Assembly: GCA_029961685.1 (NCBI GenBank)
Contig: JARWKL010000012.1
Span: 18,151,227-18,215,226 of the forward strand
DNA length: 64,000 nt
Reading direction: 5' to 3'
Source: Aristolochia californica
Taxonomy: Eukaryota; Streptophyta; Magnoliopsida; Piperales; Aristolochiaceae
Both the position numbers and the translations under genes were made by a program. Below are positions 41,540 through 51,849 of this stretch, one piece after another. Positions within the stretch are counted from its first letter, which is position 1. The number at the start of each line of letters is the position of its first letter. The notes under the pieces are model-generated. The model was not told the origin of the DNA. It saw only the letters and a program-made list of their open reading frames with translations, and made no database searches.

Positions 41540-42158
41540 GGGTGACCTCTTCTTCTGAGCACATCAGCCATGAGAATTTTACTTTGACAGGCACTCCACA
41601 TGAAAAATTTTACCTTAGGGGGGCACATAGATTCCAGACGAAATTGATATCATGCTCCCTTTGCGTCGGATCCCAACCGTTGATGTATCCATATGCTGAA
41701 GCAACTGAGAATTTTCCACTTTTGTCAGGCCACCAAATGAGCTTGTCTTCGTTGGAAGGCCAAATTCCGACATGATTCAAAGAATCTAAGAGGCTGCTGG
41801 CTTCCATGGCCTCCATGTCAGTTAAACCCCTTCGGGGGTGTAGGTTCACATTCCCTCCCTCAAAAGCATCTGCAACTGTAATTTCCTTGTGAGTGGAGAG
41901 AAGGAAAAGAGTGCTGAAAGAGTTCCGTAAATATGCCTGTCCTGTCCACCAGTCATCCCGGAATTTAAGAGATCTTCCATTACCCACAAAAAATCTACAG
42001 GCTGATGAGAAGTTTTGAAGAAGCAAAAAAATAGATCTCCATATTGAGGACAGTCCTCTCCGGTTTCCCCCAGCCATCCACCATGGCATATTCTAGCCCA
42101 ACTTGACGCGAACCATATCCTTCCAAAGATTGGAGGTATTTGTGTTGTATTTCCAAAT
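41540..42158 (-). pseudogene. LINE-E zf-RVT
   Basis: F-F-V-G-N-G-R-S-L-K-F-R-D-D-W-W, D-K-L-I-W-W-P-D-K-S-G-K-F-S-V-A-S-A-Y, and further on, after a shift, a Cys/His block (C-P-F-C-H-N-E-D-E-S-T-S-H) in the 41500-41560 region. TAG/shift near 41610. Confidence 0.87.
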
Positions 42159-42637
42159 CTATTTAAGCATTAAGGCTTTGTTCATTTCTTTTGATTTCCG
42201 AAGCCCTAATCCTCCCAATCTTTTAGGTAAGCAGACTTCATTCCATTTGACCAAATGATATTTAAAAGAGTCACTTGATCCTCTCCATAGGAATCTTCTT
42301 TTCATTTTATCTATGGCTTTGCAAACTGAGGACGGGCAAGGCAGAAAAGATAGTGCATAGTTTGAAATGCCAGCAATACAAGATTTAAGGAGAATTAGTC
42401 TGCCTGCCTTACTAAGTAACCGCCCCTTCCAACTAGTTAACCTGGATTCAATCTTTTCAACCACTGGGATCCACAGATTTTGGGAAATACGCCCATGAAA
42501 CAGAGGAAGACCAAGGTACTTCGCTGGAAGCGTAGCCGTAGAGCATCCAAATAGGTTTGCCGTCTCTTCAAGGTCTTCTGGGCTCACATTAAAACCAATG
42601 AGAGAGGTCTTCCTCCAATTTACTTTCTGACCTGACG
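42159..42637 (-). pseudogene. LINE-E RT C-terminal part
   Basis: Minus: A-S-G-Q-K-V-N-W-R-K-T, then Y-L-G-L-P-L-F-H-G-R, E-K-I-E-S-R-L-T-S-W-K-G-R-L-L-S-K-A-G-R, F-L-W-R-G-S-S-D and G-L-G-L-R-K-S-K-E-M-N. The catalytic FADD box is absent because of 5' truncation. Confidence 0.92.
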
Positions 42638-43560
42638 CAATAGTCCTTGATTAAAGTTTTTGCTTTGTATGTTTTGTCCTAAGTATTAGATAGCCATGAA
42701 GCAGCAGAAATCAAAATGATTAAATCAAGATAGTGGAACCATATCCAAGGAGCCATTGCAAGAGCCTCTTTAAAAAGTTCTTTAAAATGCAGCTTTTATC
42801 CTAATCACATAGTTCTCAAATTTTGGGCGAGCTTCTTTGGACTTTCTATTCCCTTTTAATATAATAATTTTCATCCCTTTCACCAAAAAAAAATAAAGTG
42901 AACGTGAGAGTATCTTGCCTATTCGTGTAAAATTTTTTTGAGTATGTTAGATGAGCTTCCATCAATTCCTCAAAAAAATTGCAGTACTCAAATCAGGAGA
43001 ACGCTGCTGTGGCATCTTACAATTCAGACATATCAGCATCTGCAACTTCCAAGCTGTATAGTTTTTTTTTTTAAATGATGCTGAATTTTATTAAGAGAGA
43101 GCTCAAACGAGCAAATTACAAGGGGGGAAACCTTCCAAAACAATAAGAGATTGGTGGCCAAGCTATGTATAATAACAAGAGCATAATATCAAAAAGGGTA
43201 ATAGAAACATATATAGTCATAGAAAATGCTACACCAAGGTGTAAAAAATGTAAAATTCAATTAAAAAAAAAAAACACTTTGCAAGACGAGATTGGATCCT
43301 TACCTATTTCAGCTTCTTCCTCATCAACGCCAAGGCTAACATAATCAGCATACTGTCTATCACAAAAGAAAATATCCTCACCCCCAGTCTCTACCGTTTG
43401 ATTCTCGAATACAAGTGGACTTAATACCCCCACCATCAATCAACTTGAGACAACCTAAGTAACGGCCTCTGCCATTTCTCTGCTCTTCTATGCGTTTCCG
43501 CTTTCCACACTTGCTTCTTTTCTTTTCTTTGTGATGGACGTGCTGACATTCTCAACTATA
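42638..43560 (-). pseudogene. CCCH-module copy a (exon without CCCH part)
   Basis: 42638-43060 is the intronic 'A' segment shared by all copies. The exon lies at about 43290-43540 (minus): L-V-F-E-N-Q-T-V-E-T-G-G-E-D-I-F-F, A-D-Y-V-S-L-G-V-D-E-E-E-A-E-I ending at the splice-donor-like G|GTAAGG (43290-43310). The CCCH-coding start present in other copies is deleted here. A LINE stub sits in the A segment (43062-43157). The source gene appears to be a plant CCCH zinc-finger protein of the C3H7 type (family call by motif only). Confidence 0.75.
43062..43157 (-). mobile_element. Micro-LINE stub (96 bp)
   Basis: A T-run at 43062-43072 (poly-A on minus), then the extreme 3' end of a LINE RNase H/UTR nearly identical in layout to LINE-B 37099-37190 (AAATGATGCTGA.TTTTATTAAG, CAATAAGAGATTG). 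TSD CCAAGCT(AT)GTATA on both sides (43049-43060 and 43158-43171, small indel). The inverted paralogue at about 53385 has the empty site. Confidence 0.85.
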
Positions 43561-44029
43561 GAATAAAATACAGTCAACCAAGTTCTACTTTTCTTCACAA
43601 CCTTCATAGTGGCAACAAATAGAGTTTAAGAATGAATAATCATAGCAACCAACAGAAAAGCAAAAACTTCAACTAACACAATGAAACATTGAAAGATAAC
43701 AATAAGGTCTAGATTCTTTCAGAGGGGAATCTACCCACAAGTACATCATAAAGAATCATGGAATCTGATGTAGTACATGGCTAACTAGTGGAAGAAGAAA
43801 GTCATCTAAAAAATTGAAGATATGTCAATGATGGAAAAAAATTTCTATTTTTGGAAAATTACTGTTGTAGGAAAGTATTCTATTTTAGTACTTCTATATG
43901 ATATTTTTTCTCATAGGCTAGCTACTACTAGTTACAAAAGGCACCTCAACTTTAACAAGTTATAAATTCATTAATTATATATTTATTAAATATTTTAATA
44001 TGTTTATAAGTTAACAATAAATGCAGATT

Positions 44030-44226
44030 CCAACACCTTGTTGTGGAGGAAATGTCTCTTTAGCTTTTTAAGGTTGTAATCTTTTTTTCAGTAATACATT
44101 CACACTTCTCAAAAAAAAACAATAAATGCAGATTCCAACTCCTTGTTGTGGAGGAAATGTCTCTTTAGCTTTTTAAGGTTGTAATCTTTTTTTCAGTAAT
44201 ACATTCACACTTACTTCTCAAAAAAA
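44030..44226 (+). mobile_element. Two tandem micro-LINE 3' stubs sharing a thrice-repeated TSD
   Basis: Stubs 44030-44117 and 44135-44226 each read CTTGTTGTGGAGGAAATGTC...GTAATACATTCACACTT..CTC and end in poly-A. The same 3' end occurs in LINE-C (59838-59930, minus). AACAATAAAYGCAGATT stands before, between and after them (from 44013, 44118 and 44227). The right-arm paralogue (about 54918-54940) lacks both. Confidence 0.88.
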
Positions 44227-44545
44227 AACAATAAACGCAGATTTCTTAAGTTATTTCTTACACTATTTACTATTACACGCTTATCCACAACTGACCGGAT
44301 AAATAGATAGGCAACGAAACACCATTTAGCCATTCCAAATGAAACATATAATAGAATACGTAAAGGCAAACTGAATGGGTAACTAAACAACCTTTACCTT
44401 TTCAAGATTTAACTCATTTAGAACCCTACATGAAAGACATCCACGCAAAATGTAATAGATTTTTACCATCAATAAAATAGAATGGAAATATCCCATATCA
44501 ACCTACAGAACTACCAAAAAGTGGATCTAGAATGGTTCAATTGAC

Positions 44546-44765
44546 AACGAAAGATAGCTATAAGGTCTTGATTCTTTCAGAGGGGGATCAACCCCCAAGT
44601 ACATCATAAAGAATCATGGCCTCTGATGTAGTACATGGCAAAAACTTCAACTAACACAATGAAACAACGAAAGATAACAATAAGGTCCTGATTTTTATAG
44701 GGGAATCTACCCCCAAGTACATCATAAAGAATCATGGCATCTGATGTAGTACATGGCAAAAACTT
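44546..44765 (-). repeat. Z repeat, two tandem 120-bp units
   Basis: AACGAAAGATA recurs at 44546 and 44666. The unit includes CCCCCAAGTACATCATAAAGAATCATGGC and TGATGTAGTACATGGCAAAAACTTC (shorter words shared by all copies). Other copies: 43661-43791 (-), 50291-50400 (+), 51728-51838 (-), 55355-55463 (+). Confidence 0.85.
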
Positions 44766-44775
44766 ACACTAACAC

Positions 44776-45109
44776 TGAAAAATACGTGATTTGGAGAGAA
44801 AATAGAAGAGAAAATGGATTTCTGGAAGAGAGGCAGCTTTGCTGCCTTGGAATCCGAGCCATAAAGGCCCTTCCTGCTTTATAATCAAGGTTTAAGTGAA
44901 ATTTTACAATAGGACAAAAATGCCCCTCAATACTCAAAATTACATATCTCCTAAAATACATGTCTAAATTGAATGAAAATTTAACTAGCGATAAAATAAG
45001 ACATTCTCTATCTAATAGCCATACTATAAGAGAAAAATATAATATTGAAAATCTAATAAATGACCAAAATACCCCTGAACTTGTATTTTAACACTCCCCC
45101 TCAAGCTGG
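44776..45109 (-). repeat. Copia-5 3' LTR and polypurine tract
   Basis: 318 bp, sense TGTTAAAATACAAG...CGTATTTTTCA, with the PPT CCAGCTTGAGGGGGAG (45094-45109). Same length as the right LTR (55464-55781), with about 15-20 substitutions by eye (~5-6%). Confidence 0.92.
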
Positions 45110-45560
45110 AAAGTAGATATCAAACAATCTCAGCTTGTCACTAAAGGATACATGTTCACGTCTCCCCAAAGGCTTGGTAAATATATCTCCCAACTGGTCT
45201 GAAGACTTTACATAAGGAGTTACCACCTTCCCTTGCATAACTGCATCTCTAATGAAGTAGCAGTCAACCTCTATATATTTCGTCATCTCATGGAATACAG
45301 GGTTGCTGGCAATAAAAATGGCTGCCCGGTTATCACAATTCATAACCATAGGGACAGGTAACATAAAACCAAACTCAAGAAGCACAAACTTAATCCACAT
45401 AAGCTCACTAACTGTATGAGTCATTACTCGATACTCGGCCTCTGCACTGGACCAAGCCACAACTATCTATTTCTTACTTTTCCAACTTATCAGGTTGCCT
45501 CCAACAAAACAATAGTAGCCTGATGTAGAACATCTATCCATCTTACACCCAGCACAATCG
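45101..45560 (-). pseudogene. Copia-5 RNase H
   Basis: Minus: S-S-A-E-A-E-Y-R-V-M-T (Glu), M-N-C-D-N-R-A-A-I-F-I-A (Asp), T-K-Y-I-E-V-D-C-Y-F-I-R and D-I-F-T-K-P-L-G. Ends at 45101 inside the purine tract. The first Asp segment (Y-S-D-A-D-W type) is degraded around 45500-45560. Confidence 0.9.
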
Positions 45561-46720
45561 GCATCAAAATTTTCCCATTATGAGTATACAAAAGACCTTT
45601 TCCAGGTACACCCTTCAAGTACTTCAAAATCCTCTGAGCAACTTCTAAATGGACTTTTTGAAGATTTTCCATGAACTGGCTCACAACTCCCACAACAAAT
45701 GAAATATCTGGCTTAGTAACTGTAGCATAGATCAGTTTACCTATTAATCGTCGGTATTGAGTTTTATCCTTGAGTGTAGGACCCTGGGTGTCATGTAGAT
45801 TATGATTAACTTCCATGGGGTGTCTATAGGTTTAGCACCTAATAAACAATACTCCTGTAACATATCCAATATATATTTTCTCTGAGAAAGAACAATACCT
45901 CGCTTGCTACGAGCGACTTCAATTCCCAAGAAGTACTTGAGAGAGCCCAAATCCTTTGTCTAAAAACGTGTGGCCAGATATTGTTTAACTTCTGTAATAC
46001 CATCAAGATCATCACCAGATAACACAATGTCATCTACATAGACAACCAAAACCACCATACCAGTCTTCCTTTTAAGTATCAACATATAATGATCACAATG
46101 ACTCCTATAAAACCCAAATTGTAGTACCACATCACTAAACTTTTCAAACTAGGCCCGTGGACTCTGTTTAAGTCCATAAATAGCCTTTTGCAGCTTACAC
46201 ACCTTTTCTGTCTCCCCCTTAGCAACATACCCAGGAGGTTGCTCCATATACACTTCCTCATGTAGATCACCATATAAAAAGGCATTCTTCACATCCAATT
46301 GAAAGAGAGACCAACCCTTATTAACAACCACAGATATTAAGATACGAACCGAAGTAAGTCGGGTCATAAGAGAGAATGTCTCAAAGACATCAACTCCAAA
46401 AGTCTACGTATACCCTTTCACTACCAGCCAAGTTTTGTACCGTTCAATAGAGCCATCAGCATTATATTTGATAGTATAAACCTAACGACACCCCACAATA
46501 GCTGCTCCTGCAGGTGGATCACATAGATTCCATATTCCCCGAGACACCAAAGCACTCATCTCATCATCCATAACTTGTTTCCATTCTGGAGAGCACAAGG
46601 CGTCCTGCACTGAACGAGGTATATGGGAAATAGACAATGACATAGCAAAGGACTTGAAGGATGGGAACAAAAACTCAAGTGACACATATTTGGATTTCGG
46701 ATGAGAAGTACAAGACCGTT
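45561..46720 (-). pseudogene. Copia-5 reverse transcriptase
   Basis: Minus: W-K-Q-V-M-D-D-E-M-S-A-L start (46590), then F-Q-L-D-V-K-N-A-F-L-Y-G (first Asp), A-I-Y-G-L-K-Q-S-P-R-A, V-V-Y-V-D-D-I-V-L-S-G-D-D (catalytic box, about 46030), L-K-Y-F-L-G-I-E-V-A and I-L-K-Y-L-K-G-V-P-G. Five or more frame breaks. Confidence 0.9.
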
Positions 46721-48009
46721 TACCTTTTCATAGACTAATAGGCAGGCCCAAATCAGAGACAACAGGATCTGCAGGCATTGAGGAAGCTGGTGGATCAAGA
46801 GGAAAGAGCTTTGTAGAGGTAACTGCCGGAGGCACTGCAGGAGTACGAGAGCAACGGCTGTAAACACGAAGAGGCAATGAAGAACTCGATGATACTGGTA
46901 CATCCAAAACTGCAATAGGAACAGGACAATCTGAAGGAGATTTAGGTGATACAGGAAGCTCAGTAGATAATGAAAAATATGGAGTATGTTCAAAACAGGT
47001 CACATCGGCTGACACATTTTTTCCATCGAACAGGATCATAATATTTGTACCTTTTTTGTTGACAAGAATATCCCAAAAAAACATATTTGACAGACCGAGG
47101 TGATAACTTATCGACCGAAGTTCCAAGCATATGAACAAAACAGGTACATCCAAAAATACAATGAACCACACCAAACAATTTACAATTGGGTTTTATAACC
47201 TGAAGTGGAACTTGACCACTCAAAACAGTTGAGGGCATACAATTAACCAAGTAGCACGAAGTTAAAACTGCATCTCCCCAAAAAAATTTAGGAACATTCA
47301 TATGCAATAATAGTGTCCTTGTAACCTCAAGGATATGTCTATTTTTACGTTCAGCCACCCCATTTTGTTGTGGTGTATAAGGGCAGGATATTTAATGGGT
47401 AATACCATGAGAATCACAAAATACTGAAAATTTATGGTTAAGATATTCCAAACCATTGTCAGTACGAAGTACATGAACACGTGCACCAAATTGATTTTTT
47501 ATTTCATTGAAAAAATTGAGGAATACATCAAATACTGCGGACTTCTCCCGTAGGAGATACACCCAAGTGACTCTACTGAAATCATCAATGAACAACACAA
47601 AATACTTACAACCAAATGGGCTAGGAATTCGACATGGACCCCATACATCAGAGTGGACTAATTCAAACAATTTGGTGTTTTGACTAGAACTAATTGGGAA
47701 ACTGGAGCGACGATGCTTTCCCAACTGACAGGATTCACAGTCAAATGAAATATCGGGAGGTAGAGAAGGAAAAGACTGATGCAACTTAGTTGGTGAGGGA
47801 TGTCCTAAGTGCAGATGCCACAAGTTAGAAGAATTTGTAGTAGTGAGAGCTACAGCTCGAGAAACAGATACATCATCCAGCATGTAGAGCCCTCCCTTTT
47901 CATGTCCTGAACCAATCGTCCTCTTCGTCTGCAAGTCCTGGAAAATACAAGAAGTAGGATAAAAGGTTACTGAACAGTTTAAGGATTTAGTTATATGACT
48001 CACAGACAA
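46721..48009 (-). pseudogene. Copia-5 GAG-pre-integrase, integrase and linker
   Basis: Minus: L-W-H-L-H-L-G-H-P and C-E-S-C-Q-L-G-K-H (zinc site), H-S-D-V-W-G-P (first Asp), F-I-D-D-F-S-R-V-T-W, L-R-T-D-N-G-L-E-Y (second Asp), T-P-Q-Q-N-G-V-A-E-R-K-N-R (Glu), S-V-K-Y-V-F-L-G-Y-S and a Pro/Ser-rich linker. A stop at ~47393 precedes the QQNG segment. Confidence 0.92.
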
Positions 48010-48330
48010 GAGATTAACTTAAAACTTAGGTACAAATAAAACAAAAACTAAGGATATTTGTGGAGTAGTGCGAACTATACCCTCCCCCTGAATGAAGAGG
48101 TGGATCCATCAGCTAAAGTAACTCGACGATATGAATGAGATGGCCTAATGGACTGAAATAGAGAGGGCATACCTGACATGTGTATAGAGGCTCCTGAATC
48201 AATGATCCAAAAGGGGGAATGAGACACATTTAGTGCATTCATACCTGTACTAGCCATCGTGGCACTCGTTGAGGAAGGAGTCTCGGTAGTCTGAGAAGTA
48301 GTAGATGAAGCAGTCAGTTAACCCAGTCGC
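48010..48330 (-). pseudogene. Copia-5 protease
   Basis: W-I-I-D-S-G-A-S-I-H-M-S-G (intact D-S-G) at about 48165-48210, followed by R-V-T-L-A-D-G-S-T-S. Stops and shifts occur near 48075 and 48318. Confidence 0.88.
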
Positions 48331-49036
48331 TGTAATAATTGTTGAATTTCCTCATATGATCCAGTGTGTGAGGAGGCATCCTTATCTGTGACTAAAGAGT
48401 TGGCCCAAGTAGGTTTACCAAATTTGTCCCAGTATTTCTCAGAAATATGATTAGTCCTACCATAATAAACACATTTTCGATCCCCCCGATCATTTCGGCC
48501 ACGACCACGGGTTGTGTAAGAGCGACTTCTACCACTATTATTACCACGATGAAACTAACCGTCAGGCTTACCAGTAGAAGATTGAAGGTTAAGAGTAGTT
48601 GCTTTTGAGAGGGCTCCACCTGACTCAGCACTTTCAGCTCGAAGAATTCTATTAAAAGCTTGCTCAAGAGTGGTCACATCCTCATTAACCAACAATTGGG
48701 CTCTAATAGCATCATACCCACGCCCCAAACCATCCAAAAACCTGGCTACTTGAATCTGATTTTCTTTCTTACGAATGTCTTCAACATTCGTAGTAAAATG
48801 ATGGAATGTACTAATCTCCTGTAGTACTCCCCTTATCTCAGTGAAATAATTTGTCACTGATCTACGTCCACGTTTCATATTAAAGAACTTCACATATAAC
48901 TCATAGAACCTTGATAAATTACTTTCTTGAGACAAAATGGAAGCCAATGTAGTCCACATTGCCTAGCAATATTGCAACTCAAAATCTTATCACTAAATCT
49001 GGATTCCATACTATTGACCAATCAGGTTATTACTAA
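48331..49036 (-). pseudogene. Copia-5 gag (left part, N-terminus missing)
   Basis: From 49036: L-V-N-S-M-E-S-R-F-S-D-K-I, M-W-T-T-L-A-S-I-L, R-F-Y-E-L-Y-V-K-F-F, F-L-D-G-L-G-R-G-Y-D-A-I-R-A-Q and T-T-L-E-Q-A-F-N-R-I-L. The zinc knuckle is degraded (C-V-Y-Y-G-R-T-N-H). About 400 bp overlap with the right-hand gag (56530-56935), ~90% identical at protein level. Confidence 0.9.
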
Positions 49037-49430
49037 ATTATTACTATTCAAACGTATCTGCATCTTTTCTTTTCTTTTTGATGGACAAATATGCTGATTA
49101 TATTAGCCTAGTGGACAAATACCCTTTTCTTTGAAGCACGGACAGACGTAAGTATGCTTCTTCCGACACTAAATTTGCAAAAATTTTGCACAAAAGTTGC
49201 CCAACATCTAGTTAATAGGAAACCAAACTAATGACATGCCGACATTCTCAACTATAGAATAAAATACAGTCAACCAAGTTCTACTTTTCTTCACAACCTT
49301 CATAGTGGCAACAAAAAAGAGTTTAAGAATGCATACTCATAGCAACCAACAGAAAAGTAAAAACTTCAACTAACACAATGCTTGCAAAACCATTCCACAA
49401 CTGATAAAGTTTAGCCATTCCAAATGTCCC
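49037..49430 (-). pseudogene. CCCH-module copy a' (fused, truncated)
   Basis: The minus strand holds the exon start (S-E-E-A-Y-L-R type in one frame; CCCH reading C-P-L-G) cut short and joined to a stray 'AAATATGCTGATTATATT' piece of the exon end. It matches 52691-53035 in inverse. Non-functional. Confidence 0.7.
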
Positions 49431-50295
49431 ATATCAACCTAAGAATCAATAGTTCTTGTTTAAAATCTTTGCTTTGTATGTACAGTCCAAAGTATTAGAT
49501 GGCCATGAAGCAGCAGAAATCGCAATGATTATATCAAGATAGTGGTCCCAAATCCAAGGAGCCACGCAAGAGCCCCTTTAAAAAGTTCTTTAAAATACAG
49601 CTTTTATCGTAATCACATAGTTCTCAAATTTTGGGCGAGCTTCTTTGGACTTTCTATTCCCTTTTAAAATGACAATTTTCATCCCTTTCACCAAAAAACA
49701 AAAGTGAACGTGAGAGTATCTTGCCTATTTGTGAAAAAAAATTTAGAGTATGTTAGATGAGCTTCAATCAATTCCTCAAAAAATTAGCAGTACTCAAACA
49801 TTATTGTGGCATCTTACTATTCAAACATATATACATCTTCAACTTCCAGGCTATGTGTGGTTTCAAGAGGTTGTTCTGCATCATTCTTATGTTTTTGGTT
49901 TTTATGGTTGTGTATGAGGACTACATTAACCCCACTAGTTGTGGATCACCGATGTTAAGTCCAATATAATCAGCATATTTGCTACCATAAGAGAAAATAT
50001 CCCCATCCCCCGGCTTTGCCATTTGATTCTCAAATACAGGTGACTTAATACGCCCACCATCAATTAATTTGAGAGAATCAAAGTAATGGCCTCTACCATT
50101 TCCCTGCACTTCTATGTGTTTCCCCTTTTGGCACTTGCTTCTTTTCTTTGGATGATAAAGTTTGCAAACGGGTCCTAGTGGACAAACACTATTTTCTTTG
50201 AAGTGCAGACTGACATAAGTATGCTTCTTCCAACACTGAGAAAAATAAAATTTGCAAAATTTTTGTACATAAGTTGCCCAAAATCTAGATACCAA
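49431..50295 (-). pseudogene. CCCH-module copy b
   Basis: A segment 49431-49920, exon 49930-50240. An acceptor-like TTTTTCTCAG precedes TGTTGGAAGAAGCATAC. Product: H-T-Y-V-S-L-H-F-K-E-N-S-V-C-P-L-G-P-V-C-K-L-Y-H; the first Cys of the CX8CX5CX3H finger is Ser. Then Y-F-D-S-L-K-L-I-D-G-G-R-I-K-S-P-V-F-E-N-Q and K-Y-A-D-Y-I-G-L. Inverse counterpart: 51850-52690. Confidence 0.82.
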
Positions 50296-50400
50296 ATGTC
50301 ATGATTCTTTATGATGTACCTGGGGGTAGATTCCCCTCTGAAAGAAACAGGACCTTATTGTTATCTTTCGTTGTTTCATTGAGTTTGTTGAAGTTTTTGT
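50291..50400 (+). repeat. Z repeat unit
   Basis: Plus-oriented copy of the ~120-bp Z unit (CATGATTCTTTATGATGTACC, GTTATCTTTCGTTGTTTCATT). Confidence 0.8.
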
Positions 50401-51099
50401 TTTTTTGTGGGTTGCTATGATTATTCAAGCCTTAACTATCATTTTGGTTTGGTTTTTGAATATTAAGAAAATTTTATTAAATGGAATTTAGGAACAAAAG
50501 GTGCTATTTAGGCACGGTCAAGAGATCAACAACAAGGTGTGCATCAACACAGACCTCTTTATCAAGCAATCTGCAATCAAATTAGTCAAATGATACACAT
50601 GCAACCATGAGAGAGAAAAATGTGGCTAGATAGAGAGACGAAGAAACTGCTATGGAGGGAGTGTAGTCCCCATTACCCATGAAATTACCACCTTAGAGGC
50701 CCCCTCCATGATGATGACTGCTGTGAAATGATGCATGTGATGAAAGAGACCGTGCAAAAGATCATGCCTCCATTGCAATTGAATGAATTGTCTAGCATCC
50801 AAATAAGGGTGCAGGATCTGCCCTAGATGGTAGCGGATAACTTCCCCAAGCCAGCTAGTCCGGGGCTGTTGGATGCTAACATCACTAAACATAGAATAAA
50901 GTCTCTAGAGAAAGCTGGGAACATGGAACCATCCATTATCTCCTCAACTCAAGGAATTCCGGGTTTTCTATTTCTAGTACCTAAGGGAGGACTTAAATGT
51001 TCAGGTGTCTTTTGTAACTAGTAGCTAGCCCATGAGAAAAAAATCATATAGAATGTACCAAAATAGAATACTTTTCTAAAACACTAACTTTCCAAAAAT
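50401..51099 (-). pseudogene. LINE 3' fragment (RNase H end) and linked repeat
   Basis: Minus frames 50905-50480: F-H-H-M-H-H-F-T-A, I-I-M-E-G-A-S-K-V-V-I-S-W-V (RNase H 'VEGDSxxVI', Asp changed), then P-P-W-Q-F-L and L-D-K-E-V-C-V-D-A (degraded final motif), with an A-rich end at ~50470. 50805-51055 recurs at 55050-55340 in the same orientation. Heavily degraded. Confidence 0.7.
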
Positions 51100-51823
51100 A
51101 GAGATTCTACTTCCCTTTTAAAATTACAATTTTCATCCCTTTAACCAAAAAACAATAGCGAACGTGAGAGTATCTTGCCTATTCGTGTAAAATTGTTTAG
51201 AGTATGTTAGATGAGCTTCAATCAATTTCTCAAAAAATTTGCAGTACTCAAAACATATTGTGGCATCTTACTATTCAAACATATATACGTCTTCTTCTCA
51301 ACTTCCAGGCTATGTATGGTTTCAAGAGGTTGTTTTGGATCATTCTTATGTTTTTGGTTTTTATGGTTGTGTATGAGGACTACATTAACCCCACTGATTG
51401 TGGATCACCGATGTCAAGGCCAATATAATCAGCATATTTGCTATCATAAGAAAAAATATCCCCATCCCCAGGCTTTGCCATTTGATTCTCAAATACAGGT
51501 GACCTAATACGCCCACCATGAATTAATTTGAGAGAATCAAAGTAACGGCCTCTAACATTTCCCTGCTCTTCTATGTGTGTCCCTTTTTGACGCTTGCTTC
51601 TTTTCTTTGGATGATAAAGTTTGCAAAGGGGTCCTAGTGGACAAACACCAATTTCTTTGAAGTGCAGACAGACGTAAGTATGCTTCTTCCGACACTGAGA
51701 ACAATCATAGCAACCCACAAAAAACAAAAACTTCAACAAACACAATGAAACAACGAAAGATAATAATAAGATCCTGATTCTTTCAGAGGGGAACCTACCC
51801 CCAGGTACATCATAAAGAATCAT
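51100..51823 (-). pseudogene. CCCH-module copy c, the only copy with a complete CCCH finger
   Basis: The minus exon starts after TGATTGTTCTCAG (51690-51703). The ORF 51823-51380 contains C-R-K-K-H-T-Y-V-C-L-H-F-K-E and a perfect CX8CX5CX3H finger: C52, C61, C67, H71 of the ORF. Then K-R-S-K-R-Q-K basic stretch, R-Y-F-D-S-L-K-L, V-F-E-N-Q-M-A-K-P-G-D-G-D-I-F-S, A-D-Y-I-G-L-D-I. CCCH proteins bind RNA; this fragment alone is unlikely to be expressed. The upstream ~38 residues read through intron. Confidence 0.85.
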
Positions 51824-51838
51824 GGCATCCGGTATCTA
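51728..51838 (-). repeat. Z repeat unit at the palindrome centre
   Basis: Minus-oriented Z unit ending at the inversion centre, after which 51850 onward is the reverse complement of the copy b region. Confidence 0.8.
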
Positions 51839-51849
51839 GATTTTGGGCA

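Larger units (their letters stand above)
40981..42637 (-). mobile_element. LINE-E: 5'-truncated L1-type LINE, TSD CAATAGTCCTT
   Basis: Poly-T (poly-A on minus) at 40981-41030 with the UTR, then RNase H, zf-RVT and the RT C-terminus. It is truncated just after the 'ASGQKVNWxKT' segment. Perfect 11-bp TSD CAATAGTCCTT at 40970-40980 and 42638-42648. 1657 bp. The empty-site form (GGACTTGATTCTTAAGG) is seen in the inverted paralogue near 53808-53825. Confidence 0.93.
43561..44775 (-). repeat. Left-arm repeat tract (P and Z units)
   Basis: Non-coding tract whose inverse is at 54641-55463. It contains Z units at 43661-43791 and 44546-44765 (the latter two in tandem, period 120 bp), and two micro-LINE stubs at 44030-44226. 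Ends at Copia-5's target duplication AACAC (44771-44775; sense GTGTT). Confidence 0.8.
44776..49036 (-). mobile_element. Copia-5 left part: gag to 3' LTR
   Basis: Minus-strand copia: gag (partial), protease, integrase, RT, RNase H, purine tract and 3' LTR (44776-45093). Outside the LTR the five bases are GTGTT in sense orientation. The gag is cut at 49036, where CCCH-module DNA starts abruptly. The missing 5' LTR and gag start are found in opposite orientation at 55464-56935, also bordered by GTGTT. Confidence 0.92.

Noticed and set aside
51380..51823. Copy c of the CCCH module as a functional zinc-finger gene
   Set aside because: The finger residues are intact, but the ORF's first ~38 residues read through intron sequence and no promoter or other exons accompany it. 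It is one of several broken copies.
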